Part shown: piece by piece, positions 25,876 to 34,464 of the stretch
Layout: every line of letters starts with the position of its first letter
Position numbering within the stretch: position 1 is the first letter of the stretch
Assembly: GCA_943370145.1 (NCBI GenBank)
Contig: CALRPY020000007.1
Coordinates: 39,530-103,529, forward strand
Direction of reading: 5' to 3'
Length of the DNA stretch: 64,000 bases
Origin: Ga0077536 sp943370145
GTDB taxonomy: Bacteria > Pseudomonadota > Gammaproteobacteria > Ga0077536
The notes under the pieces: generated by a model
What the model saw: the letters and a program-made list of their open reading frames with translations, nothing else
The model's database searches: none
Told to the model about the DNA's origin: nothing
Program-made: the position numbers and the translations under genes

Positions 25876-27282
25876 TTAGTCACAGGCACCGTCCGTGTAG
25901 TCGCTCACCACGTACTCTGCCGCCTTCGACCATGTTGAAGAGAGTTGTGTCGAGGTGGCGGCAACAACCAGCAGGGCAAAAACTGCCAGGGGGAGTCGCG
26001 CGCTGTCGTAATCGGCCATTCGGTTTGCTGTCCAAACGCCTAGCAGCGCTGTCGTCAAGGCAATCGGGGCAAATTCCGCCCCAAAACGAAAAGCAAGGTA
26101 GCCGTAGCTCAGGATGATGGTTGGCCCAAGTGTGAAGCTAAGAAGGATCGCAATTTCGAACGGGCGCAGCCTGCTTCCCCACCGGAACCTGCCCCGTTGC
26201 CTGAGCAGCGTGATCAACCCAAGCGCCCACCACGCGAGCTTGTTCTCGAATTGGCTCGCCGAAGGTCCCTCGGCCTTGTCGAAGAGGCGCGTGATGTCGC
26301 CACGCCCGTGTTCGGCCCGTCTTGCAGCATAGAAACTGTCGGGGGCGAAGTAGTATTTGAGAGCGTGGGGAATACGCTCGAGTTCAAAAGCGCCGTAGGT
26401 CCGCAATCGGGAAGAACGGGCCTCATCGTTCGCGTAGAAAACGTTCCGGGCCAGATTAGCGAATTCCAATGGATTTCCCCACCGCGCGTAATTGATCGAT
26501 CCGGCCACCAGTGCGCCCAGCGCAAGTGGCAAGGCGCACGAAGCGAGCAAGCGAATGATAGCGGTTGCGCCAGCCCCCCGGACCTGCCAAAGGGCGGCAA
26601 GCGCAATGAGGCCGCAAGCGGCATACAGCGATATCCCGGTGGTTACTTTTGCTTGCAGCGCAAGAGCGGCCAGCGCGCCGAGGCCGGCGAGTCTGGCCGG
26701 CGTCACGGCCCTGCCCAGCGCCAGCGGAAAGGCATGCCAGATGAACGCGCAAGCGAAAGCGTAGGCCCAGAGGATCGCCTCCACGTAAACCGTGGGTTTC
26801 GCGGTCAGCTCGAATTGCGGCCCAGACGCCACGAAGGTTGCGGCCGTCGCCAACAGCATAATCCGCAATGGCCAGGTCCGGCACGGGCCCTCTGACGCTT
26901 TGCGCAGCGTGAGCAGCAGGAACGCGGTGGCAAGCGATGCGGCGAGCGCGCAGGAAAGGGCGGTCCAGTCGCGATCCAGAAATGGAAGTAGCGGCATTCG
27001 GAGCAATGCCGGCCAAATGCCGAAGTAGGTGTAGTGACGCCCATTGTGAACGAATGCCTCGTCCCCCAGCACCGCAGGGTCGAGATGCATCTTGCCGGCG
27101 AGAAGGGCGACTGCCTGCGCGTTGAAGATAGCGCCGCAACTGCCTCGAGGCCACCAGTCGCCGCCGAACTGGGTTGCCACGCTTGTGTAGAAGCAGAACA
27201 GCACCGCGCCCACCAGCGTCAGGGCCAGCGGGTGGGGCAATTCTCGGTTGATGGCCGAGCGCAGTGAACCGGCGACCGTCAT
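25876..27282 (-). CDS. Polytopic membrane protein, possible GT-C type transferase
   Basis: 468 aa from an ATG at 27282 that overlaps the asparagine-synthetase-like stop (ATGA); the 67 extra upstream codons would lie in that gene. About ten hydrophobic helices are visible, with a periplasmic first loop GGDWWPRGSCGAIFNAQAVALL and a following HYTYFGIWPALLRMPLLPFL. This arrangement, with an acidic/aromatic first loop and many helices, is seen in GT-C glycosyltransferases such as ArnT/GT39 relatives, but also in uncharacterised membrane proteins. A polymerase role cannot be excluded since the locus lacks another obvious one. Function uncertain. Confidence 0.55.
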   Translation of the reverse strand: MTVAGSLRSAINRELPHPLALTLVGAVLFCFYTSVATQFGGDWWPRGSCGAIFNAQAVALLAGKMHLDPAVLGDEAFVHNGRHYTYFGIWPALLRMPLLPFLDRDWTALSCALAASLATAFLLLTLRKASEGPCRTWPLRIMLLATAATFVASGPQFELTAKPTVYVEAILWAYAFACAFIWHAFPLALGRAVTPARLAGLGALAALALQAKVTTGISLYAACGLIALAALWQVRGAGATAIIRLLASCALPLALGALVAGSINYARWGNPLEFANLARNVFYANDEARSSRLRTYGAFELERIPHALKYYFAPDSFYAARRAEHGRGDITRLFDKAEGPSASQFENKLAWWALGLITLLRQRGRFRWGSRLRPFEIAILLSFTLGPTIILSYGYLAFRFGAEFAPIALTTALLGVWTANRMADYDSARLPLAVFALLVVAATSTQLSSTWSKAAEYVVSDYTDGACD

Positions 27283-29108
27283 GTCAAAGTGACTGCTGAC
27301 CTGCGCAGCCATAAACCAAGCGCCAGCAGGATCCACGCGAGTGTTCCAAAATAGGCCGGATGCTCCTTGATCCGCCGGCAAAGAAATCCGTCGCGGAAAC
27401 CCGGCATCAGCACACCGGAGCGCTCTAGGCCGGCGAGCTCCGCGTCGGCGAACTCCCGAAGCTTCGTTTGTTCGTGCAGCCAAACCCCGAACGGCAACCC
27501 GAAGCCCTGCTTACTCTTCGTAAGCGTGGTTTCTGGTAGGAAGTCGGCGAAGGCTTTCCGGTAGAGCGGGCGCAGGGTCGACGTCGTCACCTTCGCAGCG
27601 GGAGGCAGGTGCAACGAGACATCGACCACTCCCTCGTCCAGCATAGGGTAGGCGACGTCGATGCCGGCGAGCGCGCACATGCGCGAGACTTTCGGCAGGT
27701 CGCTGTCGGCCAGTGTTATGCGCCAGTCGAGTTTCAGCAGGCGGTTCAGGGTGTCGGTGCCGGCGGGTGCCTCGTACATGTTCTGCAGAACACGCGACGG
27801 GGCCGCAAAGTCGATGTCGGCGAGCACGTCCGGGTGCAGGAAGCTCTGTGGCGGGACGAAGTTCAGCAGGTTGTAGGTCATCAGCCGGTCCGGCAGCGGC
27901 ACCGATGCCTGGCGAACATAGCTTGCGGCCTTGGCGAACGGGCCGCCGAGGCGGCTGAGCGGGAAGTGCGCGAGCAATGGTTCGAGCAGTCCTTTTCGCA
28001 GCGTGGCCGGCAGCCGCCAGTAGTGCTCGAATACCAGTTGTTTCGAATAGCGCGCGTTGCCGCCGAAGAGTTCGTCGCCGCCGTCGCCGGCTAGGATTGC
28101 CCGGTGGCCATGTTCGGCGGCGAGCTTTGCGCAGTAGTAGGTTGGAATCGCGGACGCATTGCCGAAGGGGGCGTCGAACTCGTCGATGATCGAGGGTAGG
28201 GCGGCGATAACATCGTCCGGCGTCACATAGTAGCTCTCGTGGCGCACGCCGAAGTGTCTGGCCACTGTGCGCGCGAACTCCATCTCGTCATAGCCTTCGG
28301 CCTCGAAGCCGATCGTGTAAGCCACCGTGTCCTCGGGTCGGTGCTTGGCAGCGAAGCCTGTGACGGTTGAACTGTCGAGCCCGCCGCTCAGGAAACAGGA
28401 GACGTTCCGCTCGGGCAGCCTTCGTTTGACTGCCAGCTCCAGGCTGTCGCGCAGCTCCGCACACTGTGTTGCTTCGGTGCTGCCGGTGTCCACGTCGAAG
28501 CGAGGTTGCCAGTACGGCTTGATTTCGAGCGTGCCGGCGTGCCAGCGCGCGTAGTGCCCCGGCAGCAGTCGTTCCATGCCGATGTAGCCTGCCGAAGGGC
28601 CCGGCAGCCAGTGGAAGTAGATGCTCTCGAAAACGGCTTGCAGGCTGAACCGATTGGCAATTGCCGGGTGCAGAGCGAGCGTGCGCGAGCGGTTCGCGAA
28701 GGCGATGCCGTCCGTGGTTCGGGCGAAGAAGAGGTTTTCAATCGCAAAGCGGTCCACCGCGAGCAAGACTTCCTGCCGCGCCGGGCAGACGAGCACGATA
28801 GCGAACGGACCTCCGAGGCCGGCGAGCGTGGTCTCCGGATGTTCGAGCAGCCCGCCGGCGATGGCCTCGAGTTGCGGCGCGCCGTCTTCGGCGCCGAGGC
28901 GATAAGGCGCACCGACCAGCAGTGCCGTGCTACCGTCGCCCAGCCGGCAATTTGCGGTGGCTCCCCGGGCATAGGTTGAGGTTTGGGCATTCACCTCGGC
29001 ACCGCCCTGGGGGGGCGTCAGGCCGGCTTTGCGCAGTTCTTCAAGCCAAGAGCCAAGCGTATCTCGTGTTTGGGCATGGTAGCCCGCGATCAGGGTGCCA
29101 GCGCTCAT
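27279..29108 (-). CDS. Asparagine synthetase (AsnB)-like amidotransferase lacking the N-terminal Cys
   Basis: 609 aa. The C-terminal synthetase domain is well kept: SCFLSGGLDSSTVTGFAA (PPi loop) near residue 245, AILAGDGGDELFGG near residue 335 and KSKQGFGLPFGVWLH near residue 555. The N-terminal half has the Ntn-fold layout (FAIVLVCPARQEVLLAVDRF) but the start MSAGTLIAGYH lacks the Cys that follows Met in glutamine-dependent AsnB. Without it glutaminase activity is unlikely, as in beta-lactam synthetases and other acyl-adenylate amidases. Such AsnB relatives are frequent in exopolysaccharide loci. It may form an amide on a sugar acid or amino-acid substituent. It overlaps the next gene by 4 bp. 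Confidence 0.82.
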   Translation of the reverse strand: MSAGTLIAGYHAQTRDTLGSWLEELRKAGLTPPQGGAEVNAQTSTYARGATANCRLGDGSTALLVGAPYRLGAEDGAPQLEAIAGGLLEHPETTLAGLGGPFAIVLVCPARQEVLLAVDRFAIENLFFARTTDGIAFANRSRTLALHPAIANRFSLQAVFESIYFHWLPGPSAGYIGMERLLPGHYARWHAGTLEIKPYWQPRFDVDTGSTEATQCAELRDSLELAVKRRLPERNVSCFLSGGLDSSTVTGFAAKHRPEDTVAYTIGFEAEGYDEMEFARTVARHFGVRHESYYVTPDDVIAALPSIIDEFDAPFGNASAIPTYYCAKLAAEHGHRAILAGDGGDELFGGNARYSKQLVFEHYWRLPATLRKGLLEPLLAHFPLSRLGGPFAKAASYVRQASVPLPDRLMTYNLLNFVPPQSFLHPDVLADIDFAAPSRVLQNMYEAPAGTDTLNRLLKLDWRITLADSDLPKVSRMCALAGIDVAYPMLDEGVVDVSLHLPPAAKVTTSTLRPLYRKAFADFLPETTLTKSKQGFGLPFGVWLHEQTKLREFADAELAGLERSGVLMPGFRDGFLCRRIKEHPAYFGTLAWILLALGLWLRRSAVTLT

Positions 29109-29247
29109 CGGGCAGCAGCACTGGAAATGCCGGCCGCGCGACCCTCATCGCGCCGACAATTTTCCACGGTCGTTCGGGGCATATGGGCGGATGGAAAAGC
29201 CGAATCAGTTTGCAAGCACGCGCTTTCGCGCGGCGGGGTAAGGCGAC

Positions 29248-29961
29248 TCATTTGCCACCTCTAACCATGCGGCGCAGCGCCACGTCGCAGAACATGAACC
29301 GATGCAGGGCCAGATAAACGAATTCCCAATCGTGCTCTAGACAGAACTCCTGGGCGGCACGTGTGATGTCGTAATGCTGCAGCAGCAGCGGGTCCATGAC
29401 GGTGAAATCGTTCAGGACGATGAAGCCCTCAGGCTTCGTCTTGCGGTTGGCGACGGCCAAGTCGCGCTTCACGCTTTCATAGTCGTGAGCGGCGTCGATG
29501 TAAATCATGTCAAAGAAGGCGTCTTCGAACGTGGACAGTTCGTCGTGGCTGAAGCCTCGCCTGACATCGACCTGCCCACTGGCGATTTCATCCTGGAACT
29601 TCTCCCGATAGAACGCCTCATGGCTCAATTCGCCGAGGATTTGCCCATAGGCGTGCCGCCCGGTCCACGATGGCGTGTCGAGCTGAAAGGTATCGACGGC
29701 AACAAACTTCCCCGGCCGCATGATATCTAGGATTTGCCGGCTGAAGCTTCCGAAGCCCACGCCAACCTCCGCGACCACGTCCTGTCTGCCTAGTTCGTGC
29801 AGGATGTCCGTGCGATTGGGTAGCAGGCGTGCATGCCGGACGTGCTCTTCAGAAAGCTCCGGCGCGGGGAGCACCTGTGGCCGTTCAACACAGCGTAATC
29901 CCAGCGGGGCGACGAGTTTGTTGATTCCCTTGGCCAGCGCTCCACGCAGTCGGTTGCTCAT
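29248..29961 (-). CDS. Class I methyltransferase (Methyltransf_24/TylF-like)
   Basis: 237 aa. Motif I reads DVVAEVGVGFGSFSRQILD near residue 60, followed by KFVAVDTFQ (motif II acid) and MIYIDAAHDYESVKRDL near residue 135, a pattern typical of TylF/Methyltransf_24 enzymes in which the Asp-Ala-His-Asp-Tyr stretch binds metal or substrate. It likely O-methylates a sugar hydroxyl. It is 139 bp upstream of the asparagine-synthetase-like gene with the same orientation and follows a 299-bp gap, so it is probably the promoter-proximal gene of its operon. Confidence 0.75.
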   Translation of the reverse strand: MSNRLRGALAKGINKLVAPLGLRCVERPQVLPAPELSEEHVRHARLLPNRTDILHELGRQDVVAEVGVGFGSFSRQILDIMRPGKFVAVDTFQLDTPSWTGRHAYGQILGELSHEAFYREKFQDEIASGQVDVRRGFSHDELSTFEDAFFDMIYIDAAHDYESVKRDLAVANRKTKPEGFIVLNDFTVMDPLLLQHYDITRAAQEFCLEHDWEFVYLALHRFMFCDVALRRMVRGGK

Positions 29962-30260
29962 GTCCGTGAATTCCTGACAATAGACGTGGAGACCTTCAAA
30001 GGCAGCCGCGACTGCCGCTGGTCTAGGGGTTGCGTCGGCTCCGCTACTGCGCCATTCACGCGCTGGCAGGGTTCTGCGGGGGGCACTGGGGTACAGGTGC
30101 GAATTCGCGGGGAAACGATGTCGTGGGCGCTCATGGTGATTGAGCTCATGGGTCTAAAGCTTCCTGCCTTGAATCCTGGAGTCATTATTCCGGCGGATGC
30201 CCGTCCCGCCGAGTTAAGCATTGTAGCGGCGACGGAACGAAAAACCTGACGAGATATCGC
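29962..30260. other. 299-bp intergenic region, no gene seen
   Basis: Lies between the end of the VanZ-heparinase gene and the start of the TylF-like methyltransferase gene, both leftward. It must hold the promoter of the methyltransferase operon unless transcription reads through. Short frames here have no recognisable protein content. I do not see a convincing terminator or -35/-10 pair. Confidence 0.4.
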
Positions 30261-33200
30261 TCACTCGCGAGTGGGGGGTGGTGCTATCTCCCCTCCGTGG
30301 CGCGGCATGACTCGAGGCTGTGGTTGGATTGCGCCCGAGTCGCGATTGATCCGATAGCTGCTGCTTTGTCCCGCGCGCACCACCCTGCATTCATGATGCG
30401 TTTCCGTAGTTGCGCATTCAACGGTCAGGTTTTCCGGCGGACTGTCCACCCACGGCAGCATCAAAACCAGGAACTCGTGCCTGTAGCCCTGTGCGCCCGG
30501 CTCCAGTTCGACGCGCCATTCTCCATACTCGGCCAACTTCTTGGTGTTTGCGAGACGTTGCACGTCGCCACTGTCGTCATAGTTCCGTCCCTCGATTTCG
30601 AACTCGCTGCCAGGCCCCCCGATGAATCGAATGTGCCGGTCCTCGGGTATGGGCGTGAACACGCGCATGCCCGTCGCTCCTCGCTGCAGTTCGTTCGCGC
30701 TGGGCTCCATGATAATTTCGAAGCCATCCTTGTGCTTGATGGGTTTGCTGACCGTATGCAGCAGCCAGCGCACGTAGAGTTCCGGCCTTTCGACCGATAC
30801 CCGGTCATATACGATCACGACGTCCGTTGCGCGGTCGTAGCCGAAACTTCGCTGGTAATCATTGACCCGCCGAGTGCGCGGCGAAAACAGCCCCTTGCCA
30901 CTCCACTGGTTGGTGTAAGCCGGTGTCAGGTCGGCGACGACGTTCTCGAACTCATCCGTCTGCTGGTGGTGAGTGATGGTCCCGGTGCGATACGTCTCGC
31001 TCTTCTGCAGCCATTCATCGAAATCGAGCGGCGCCGCCTCCACGCCCCAGCCGGAGCCGATGCGCCGCTGGCCTCCGTCGTTCGCGATATACCGGGTACC
31101 GTCTTTCGTCGGCGCCTGGATGATGTCCGCGGGGTCCGTCACCGTCACCGCGTTGTGGGCGATGGTCTGGTAGGTGTAGTTCATGTGGTGGTCGGAGCCG
31201 TACTTGGTCCCGTACACACCACTGTCTATCGCGAGCGGAAAGCGCTTGAAGATGGTGAACGCGCCCTGGTCCAGGTGCGTGTGGGACCAGTAGTTGTCGC
31301 CCGCCTTGAAGCTGATGTGCGTGGCATCCGGGCCCCAGTCGCTGCGGGTGACCAGCAGGCCGATGCCGTCGAAGAGCTTCGAGAGTGGCAGCTTCGATTC
31401 GGCCGTCTTGTCGCACAGGGCGTCGTCCGGCAGCGGCCCCCAGGGCCAGGACGTCGGCGCCGGCCGTTTGGGGCAGCCGTGCAGCGAGTAGGCCGCGGCG
31501 TGGCGGTATTCCACGGCCAGCGCCTTGGCGTCCGGGGCGCGTTTGTCGAAGAAGCCGGCGTCGCCCCAGCGCAGATAGGTGCTGTCGGGTCGATTACGGT
31601 AGACGAGGAAATCGAGAAAGCCGGCGATGCCCGGCTGCGTCTTGAACACGTCCTCGCCGGTCGCCGCGCGCCACATCGCCGGCAGCTGGTAGATGGCTTG
31701 TCCGATGCCGATGCCGACGTACTCGCCGCCCTCGTGCCAGCCGCCATTGCGCCCCATCACCTGCCGCCACACCGGCAGCACCCGGCGCTTCCAGTAATCG
31801 TGCGTGAAGCGCATCACCGGATCCGCGCGCGGCGAGTCGCCCCAGGTGGCGAGTGCGCAGGCCATCAGTGCCTGCAGCGGGCTGTTGTAGAGATAGACGT
31901 TGTACGGGGACAGGCGCTCTTCGCGGATGTACTTGATCTGGTACTCGCAGCCCTCCAGGGCTTTGCCCAGCAGCGCCTTGCGCTGCGCGGGGGACCAGCG
32001 GTCGTGGAGCCAGTCGTAGGCGAGCGCGACGGGTTTGGTCTGCTCGTGGCCGCGCCACGTGAATTGCAGCCCCATCAGCTTCTTGTGCAGCTTCTCGAGA
32101 TCGACGCTGCCGGGCGTCACGTACTCGGAGAAGATGGCGGACTGCAGGTGGTCCTTGGCGCGTTTCTGCTCGAATGAAATGTAACCGGCGTTACCCGCCC
32201 TGATTGCCTCGATGTCTGCCGCCGACGGCGCCGGCAAGCGCGGGTGCGCCGTCCTGAAGCCCGGCAACTGCACCGCGGGTAGTTCGTCCGGCGCCGGCAA
32301 TTGCGCGAGCTTGCTTTCGTCCACCCGCTGCTCGACCACCGTGGGGGGCGTCAGAGAGAACCACGCGCCCAGGGCGACGGCCACGATCAAGGCCAGCAGG
32401 GCCGGCAGAGTGCGGCGCTTCACGCGTGACTGCGAGCCGCCCGGTTTCGGATAGCGAATCGCCTTGGACCTGCTGGGCCGCACCCGATGCGGGTCGTTGC
32501 CCTTCGGCAGCAGCAGCCACGGCGCGAGGTAGGCCGCCGCCGCGATGACCACGTCCGTGATGTCGCCGAGGCGGTCCGGAATGTACTGCTGGCGCCATTC
32601 GATGAAGAAAGCCACCGTTGTCACCACCGCAAGGCCCAGCGGCAGCGCGAAGCGGCGTTGGCTGCGCAGCAGCGCGATCAGCAGGAACGCGAAGGCCGCG
32701 TAGGGCCAGATGTCGCCGGCGAGGTCCTGCACGCCGGTCAGCGTGTGTTGCAGGTGGCCGCGGAACGGCACCCAGTTGAATGCGTACAGCGTGCCGACGG
32801 CACTGCCGCTCGGTTGCAGGCCCTTCACCAGCAGCATCACCGGCAGCGCAAGCAGCGCCAGGGTCCGCGCGGCGACGGTTTCCAGCCGGTGCAGCAGGCG
32901 GAAGAGGGCGAGGCCCGCGGTCGCGCCCAGCAGCGCTTCGAGCGAAGCATTGCGCGAGACGATGAAGCCTTTCAGCAGCAGCACGCCGAACACGAACAGC
33001 AGGGTCTTCAGCGCGCGGCCGGGCAGCGGCCGCCACACGCGGTGCGCGACCGCCGCGATGACAAGCACCCCGCTCAGGTAGCCCACCGCGTCCGCGACAT
33101 TCAGCGGCTGCGCCAACCGCAGCACCTGCCACACGGGTTTGAACCCGCTCTTGATCTGGCCCACGTCCAGTGAGGGGATGAAAGGCATCAGGTTCGAGGC

Positions 33201-33689
33201 CGCCCACAGCGCCAGCACCACCAGGCCGATGTTGGCCTCGATGTCGTCGCGGCAATGTTTCACGCGCAACGCGTGCAGGTGCCGGCCGAGAGCGGTCGAC
33301 GAATACAGGCTCACGCCGATGACCGCGCCGACGGCCGTGCTGAACACGTTCAACGCAAGGTCGTAGACCGAGGACACCCGCTGCGGCAGGAAGGCCTGCA
33401 GGACTTCCATCAGGCCGCTCAGCACGAAGCCGGCCAGCGTCGCCAGCAGCACCAGCGTCCACGGCCGCCGGCCGCTGCCCAGTTGCACCAGCACGAAGCC
33501 GAACGGCACGTAGATCACGAGGTTCGTCGCGATGTCGCCGAAGGAGAAGCGATCCGTGCGCGTGAAGAACTGCGCCCACACCGAGCCGTCCGGGCTGTGC
33601 CAGCCGGTCATCGGGTAGAGCGAACCGTAGGCGGTAAGGAAGAGAATCCCGCCGATGAGCAGCCAGTGGGTGCGGGTGGAGAGGGTCAT
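30261..33689 (-). CDS. VanZ-like membrane domain fused to heparinase II/III-like lyase
   Basis: 1142 aa from an ATG at 33689 (20 further upstream codons overlap the protease gene). Residues 1-~125 form a VanZ-like domain (GDIATNLVIYVPFGFVLVQLG; NVFSTAVGAVIGVSLY); more helices with a second VanZ-like pattern follow up to ~residue 430. After a linker, residues ~500-1130 are a heparinase II/III-type polysaccharide lyase: a helical toroid (NGGWHEGGEYVGIG, AYDWLHDRWSP) and a beta-sandwich with AGDNYWSHTHLDQGAF and YQTIAHNAVTVTDP, which carry the conserved Tyr/His residues. Such a lyase cuts uronic-acid polymers, so it would be a membrane-tethered, probably periplasmic trimming enzyme of the locus polymer. 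Confidence 0.85.
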   Translation of the reverse strand: MTLSTRTHWLLIGGILFLTAYGSLYPMTGWHSPDGSVWAQFFTRTDRFSFGDIATNLVIYVPFGFVLVQLGSGRRPWTLVLLATLAGFVLSGLMEVLQAFLPQRVSSVYDLALNVFSTAVGAVIGVSLYSSTALGRHLHALRVKHCRDDIEANIGLVVLALWAASNLMPFIPSLDVGQIKSGFKPVWQVLRLAQPLNVADAVGYLSGVLVIAAVAHRVWRPLPGRALKTLLFVFGVLLLKGFIVSRNASLEALLGATAGLALFRLLHRLETVAARTLALLALPVMLLVKGLQPSGSAVGTLYAFNWVPFRGHLQHTLTGVQDLAGDIWPYAAFAFLLIALLRSQRRFALPLGLAVVTTVAFFIEWRQQYIPDRLGDITDVVIAAAAYLAPWLLLPKGNDPHRVRPSRSKAIRYPKPGGSQSRVKRRTLPALLALIVAVALGAWFSLTPPTVVEQRVDESKLAQLPAPDELPAVQLPGFRTAHPRLPAPSAADIEAIRAGNAGYISFEQKRAKDHLQSAIFSEYVTPGSVDLEKLHKKLMGLQFTWRGHEQTKPVALAYDWLHDRWSPAQRKALLGKALEGCEYQIKYIREERLSPYNVYLYNSPLQALMACALATWGDSPRADPVMRFTHDYWKRRVLPVWRQVMGRNGGWHEGGEYVGIGIGQAIYQLPAMWRAATGEDVFKTQPGIAGFLDFLVYRNRPDSTYLRWGDAGFFDKRAPDAKALAVEYRHAAAYSLHGCPKRPAPTSWPWGPLPDDALCDKTAESKLPLSKLFDGIGLLVTRSDWGPDATHISFKAGDNYWSHTHLDQGAFTIFKRFPLAIDSGVYGTKYGSDHHMNYTYQTIAHNAVTVTDPADIIQAPTKDGTRYIANDGGQRRIGSGWGVEAAPLDFDEWLQKSETYRTGTITHHQQTDEFENVVADLTPAYTNQWSGKGLFSPRTRRVNDYQRSFGYDRATDVVIVYDRVSVERPELYVRWLLHTVSKPIKHKDGFEIIMEPSANELQRGATGMRVFTPIPEDRHIRFIGGPGSEFEIEGRNYDDSGDVQRLANTKKLAEYGEWRVELEPGAQGYRHEFLVLMLPWVDSPPENLTVECATTETHHECRVVRAGQSSSYRINRDSGAIQPQPRVMPRHGGEIAPPPTRE

Positions 33690-33702
33690 CCGGTCGAGGG
33701 TA

Positions 33703-34464
33703 TCAGGGCTTGGCCAGCAGCGGGTGCAGGAAGCGCACGGGAATCGCATAGGTGATTGCGCTGGGGTCCTTCAGCACGTTCTCCCGCGTCTGCTTGACCA
33801 GCACGCTGTTGACCACGCCGATCACCTGCCCGCTGCCCTGCTCGATGACCGGGCTGCCGCTGTTGCCGGGATAGGCGGTGGCGTCGAGCTGGTAGATTTC
33901 GTAGGGGTCGCGCAGGCGCCGGATCTTGTCCGCCGTGAGGCCCTGCGTGGTGCCGAGCGGAATTGCAATCGGCACGATCGATGACACGATGCCGCGATGG
34001 CTCACAGGGTAGAGGCCCAGCACGCTGCCGATGGGGAAGCCGGTGAACATCACCTCGGTGCCTTCGCGCACCTGGGTCGCGGGGCCCAGCGGCAGTGCCT
34101 TGACCGGGTCACCTTCGATGCGGAGCACGGCAAGGTCGTGCTCGGGGTCGTTCTTCAGCACCTTCGCGCCGCGTACGGAGGGTGTTTTGCCGCGGCCGAC
34201 GAAGACCACCAGCTGCAGCTTGCCTTCCTTCTTCAGGACCGGCTCGATGACGTGCGCGTTCGTCACCACCGTGAGCCCGTCGTCGACGACGAAGCCGGTC
34301 GCGCCCAGCGTGAAGCGTGGGGCGCCCAGCGGATCATGGGTGCCCACGCCGACGATGGACGGCCGCACGGCGTCGATCAGGTCCGGCAGCGCGGCGGCCC
34401 CCGCCAGTCCAGGCAGGCAGGCGAGGGCGAGCAGCAGGCAGGCGAGCCGGGCCACGAGCGTCAC
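33703..34464 (-). CDS. Secreted trypsin-like serine protease
   Basis: 253 aa from a GTG at 34464 that overlaps the galE stop (GTGA); a longer frame runs back into galE and is rejected. A signal peptide (LVARLACLLLALACLPGLAGAAA) is followed by a DegP/trypsin fold with the full triad: His in VVTNAHVI near residue 67, Asp in PEHDLAVLRI near residue 107, and Ser in YPGNSGSPVIE near residue 200. No PDZ domain is present. It may act in the periplasm on proteins of the export machinery or in stress response. Its place between galE and the VanZ-lyase gene is odd for a housekeeping protease. Confidence 0.85.
   Translation of the reverse strand: MTLVARLACLLLALACLPGLAGAAALPDLIDAVRPSIVGVGTHDPLGAPRFTLGATGFVVDDGLTVVTNAHVIEPVLKKEGKLQLVVFVGRGKTPSVRGAKVLKNDPEHDLAVLRIEGDPVKALPLGPATQVREGTEVMFTGFPIGSVLGLYPVSHRGIVSSIVPIAIPLGTTQGLTADKIRRLRDPYEIYQLDATAYPGNSGSPVIEQGSGQVIGVVNSVLVKQTRENVLKDPSAITYAIPVRFLHPLLAKP

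Noticed and set aside
30297..32177. 626-codon open frame on the + strand
   Set aside because: Lies opposite the VanZ-heparinase gene in a GC-rich region; composition is Arg/Val-rich with no motif, while the minus frame has clear lyase motifs.
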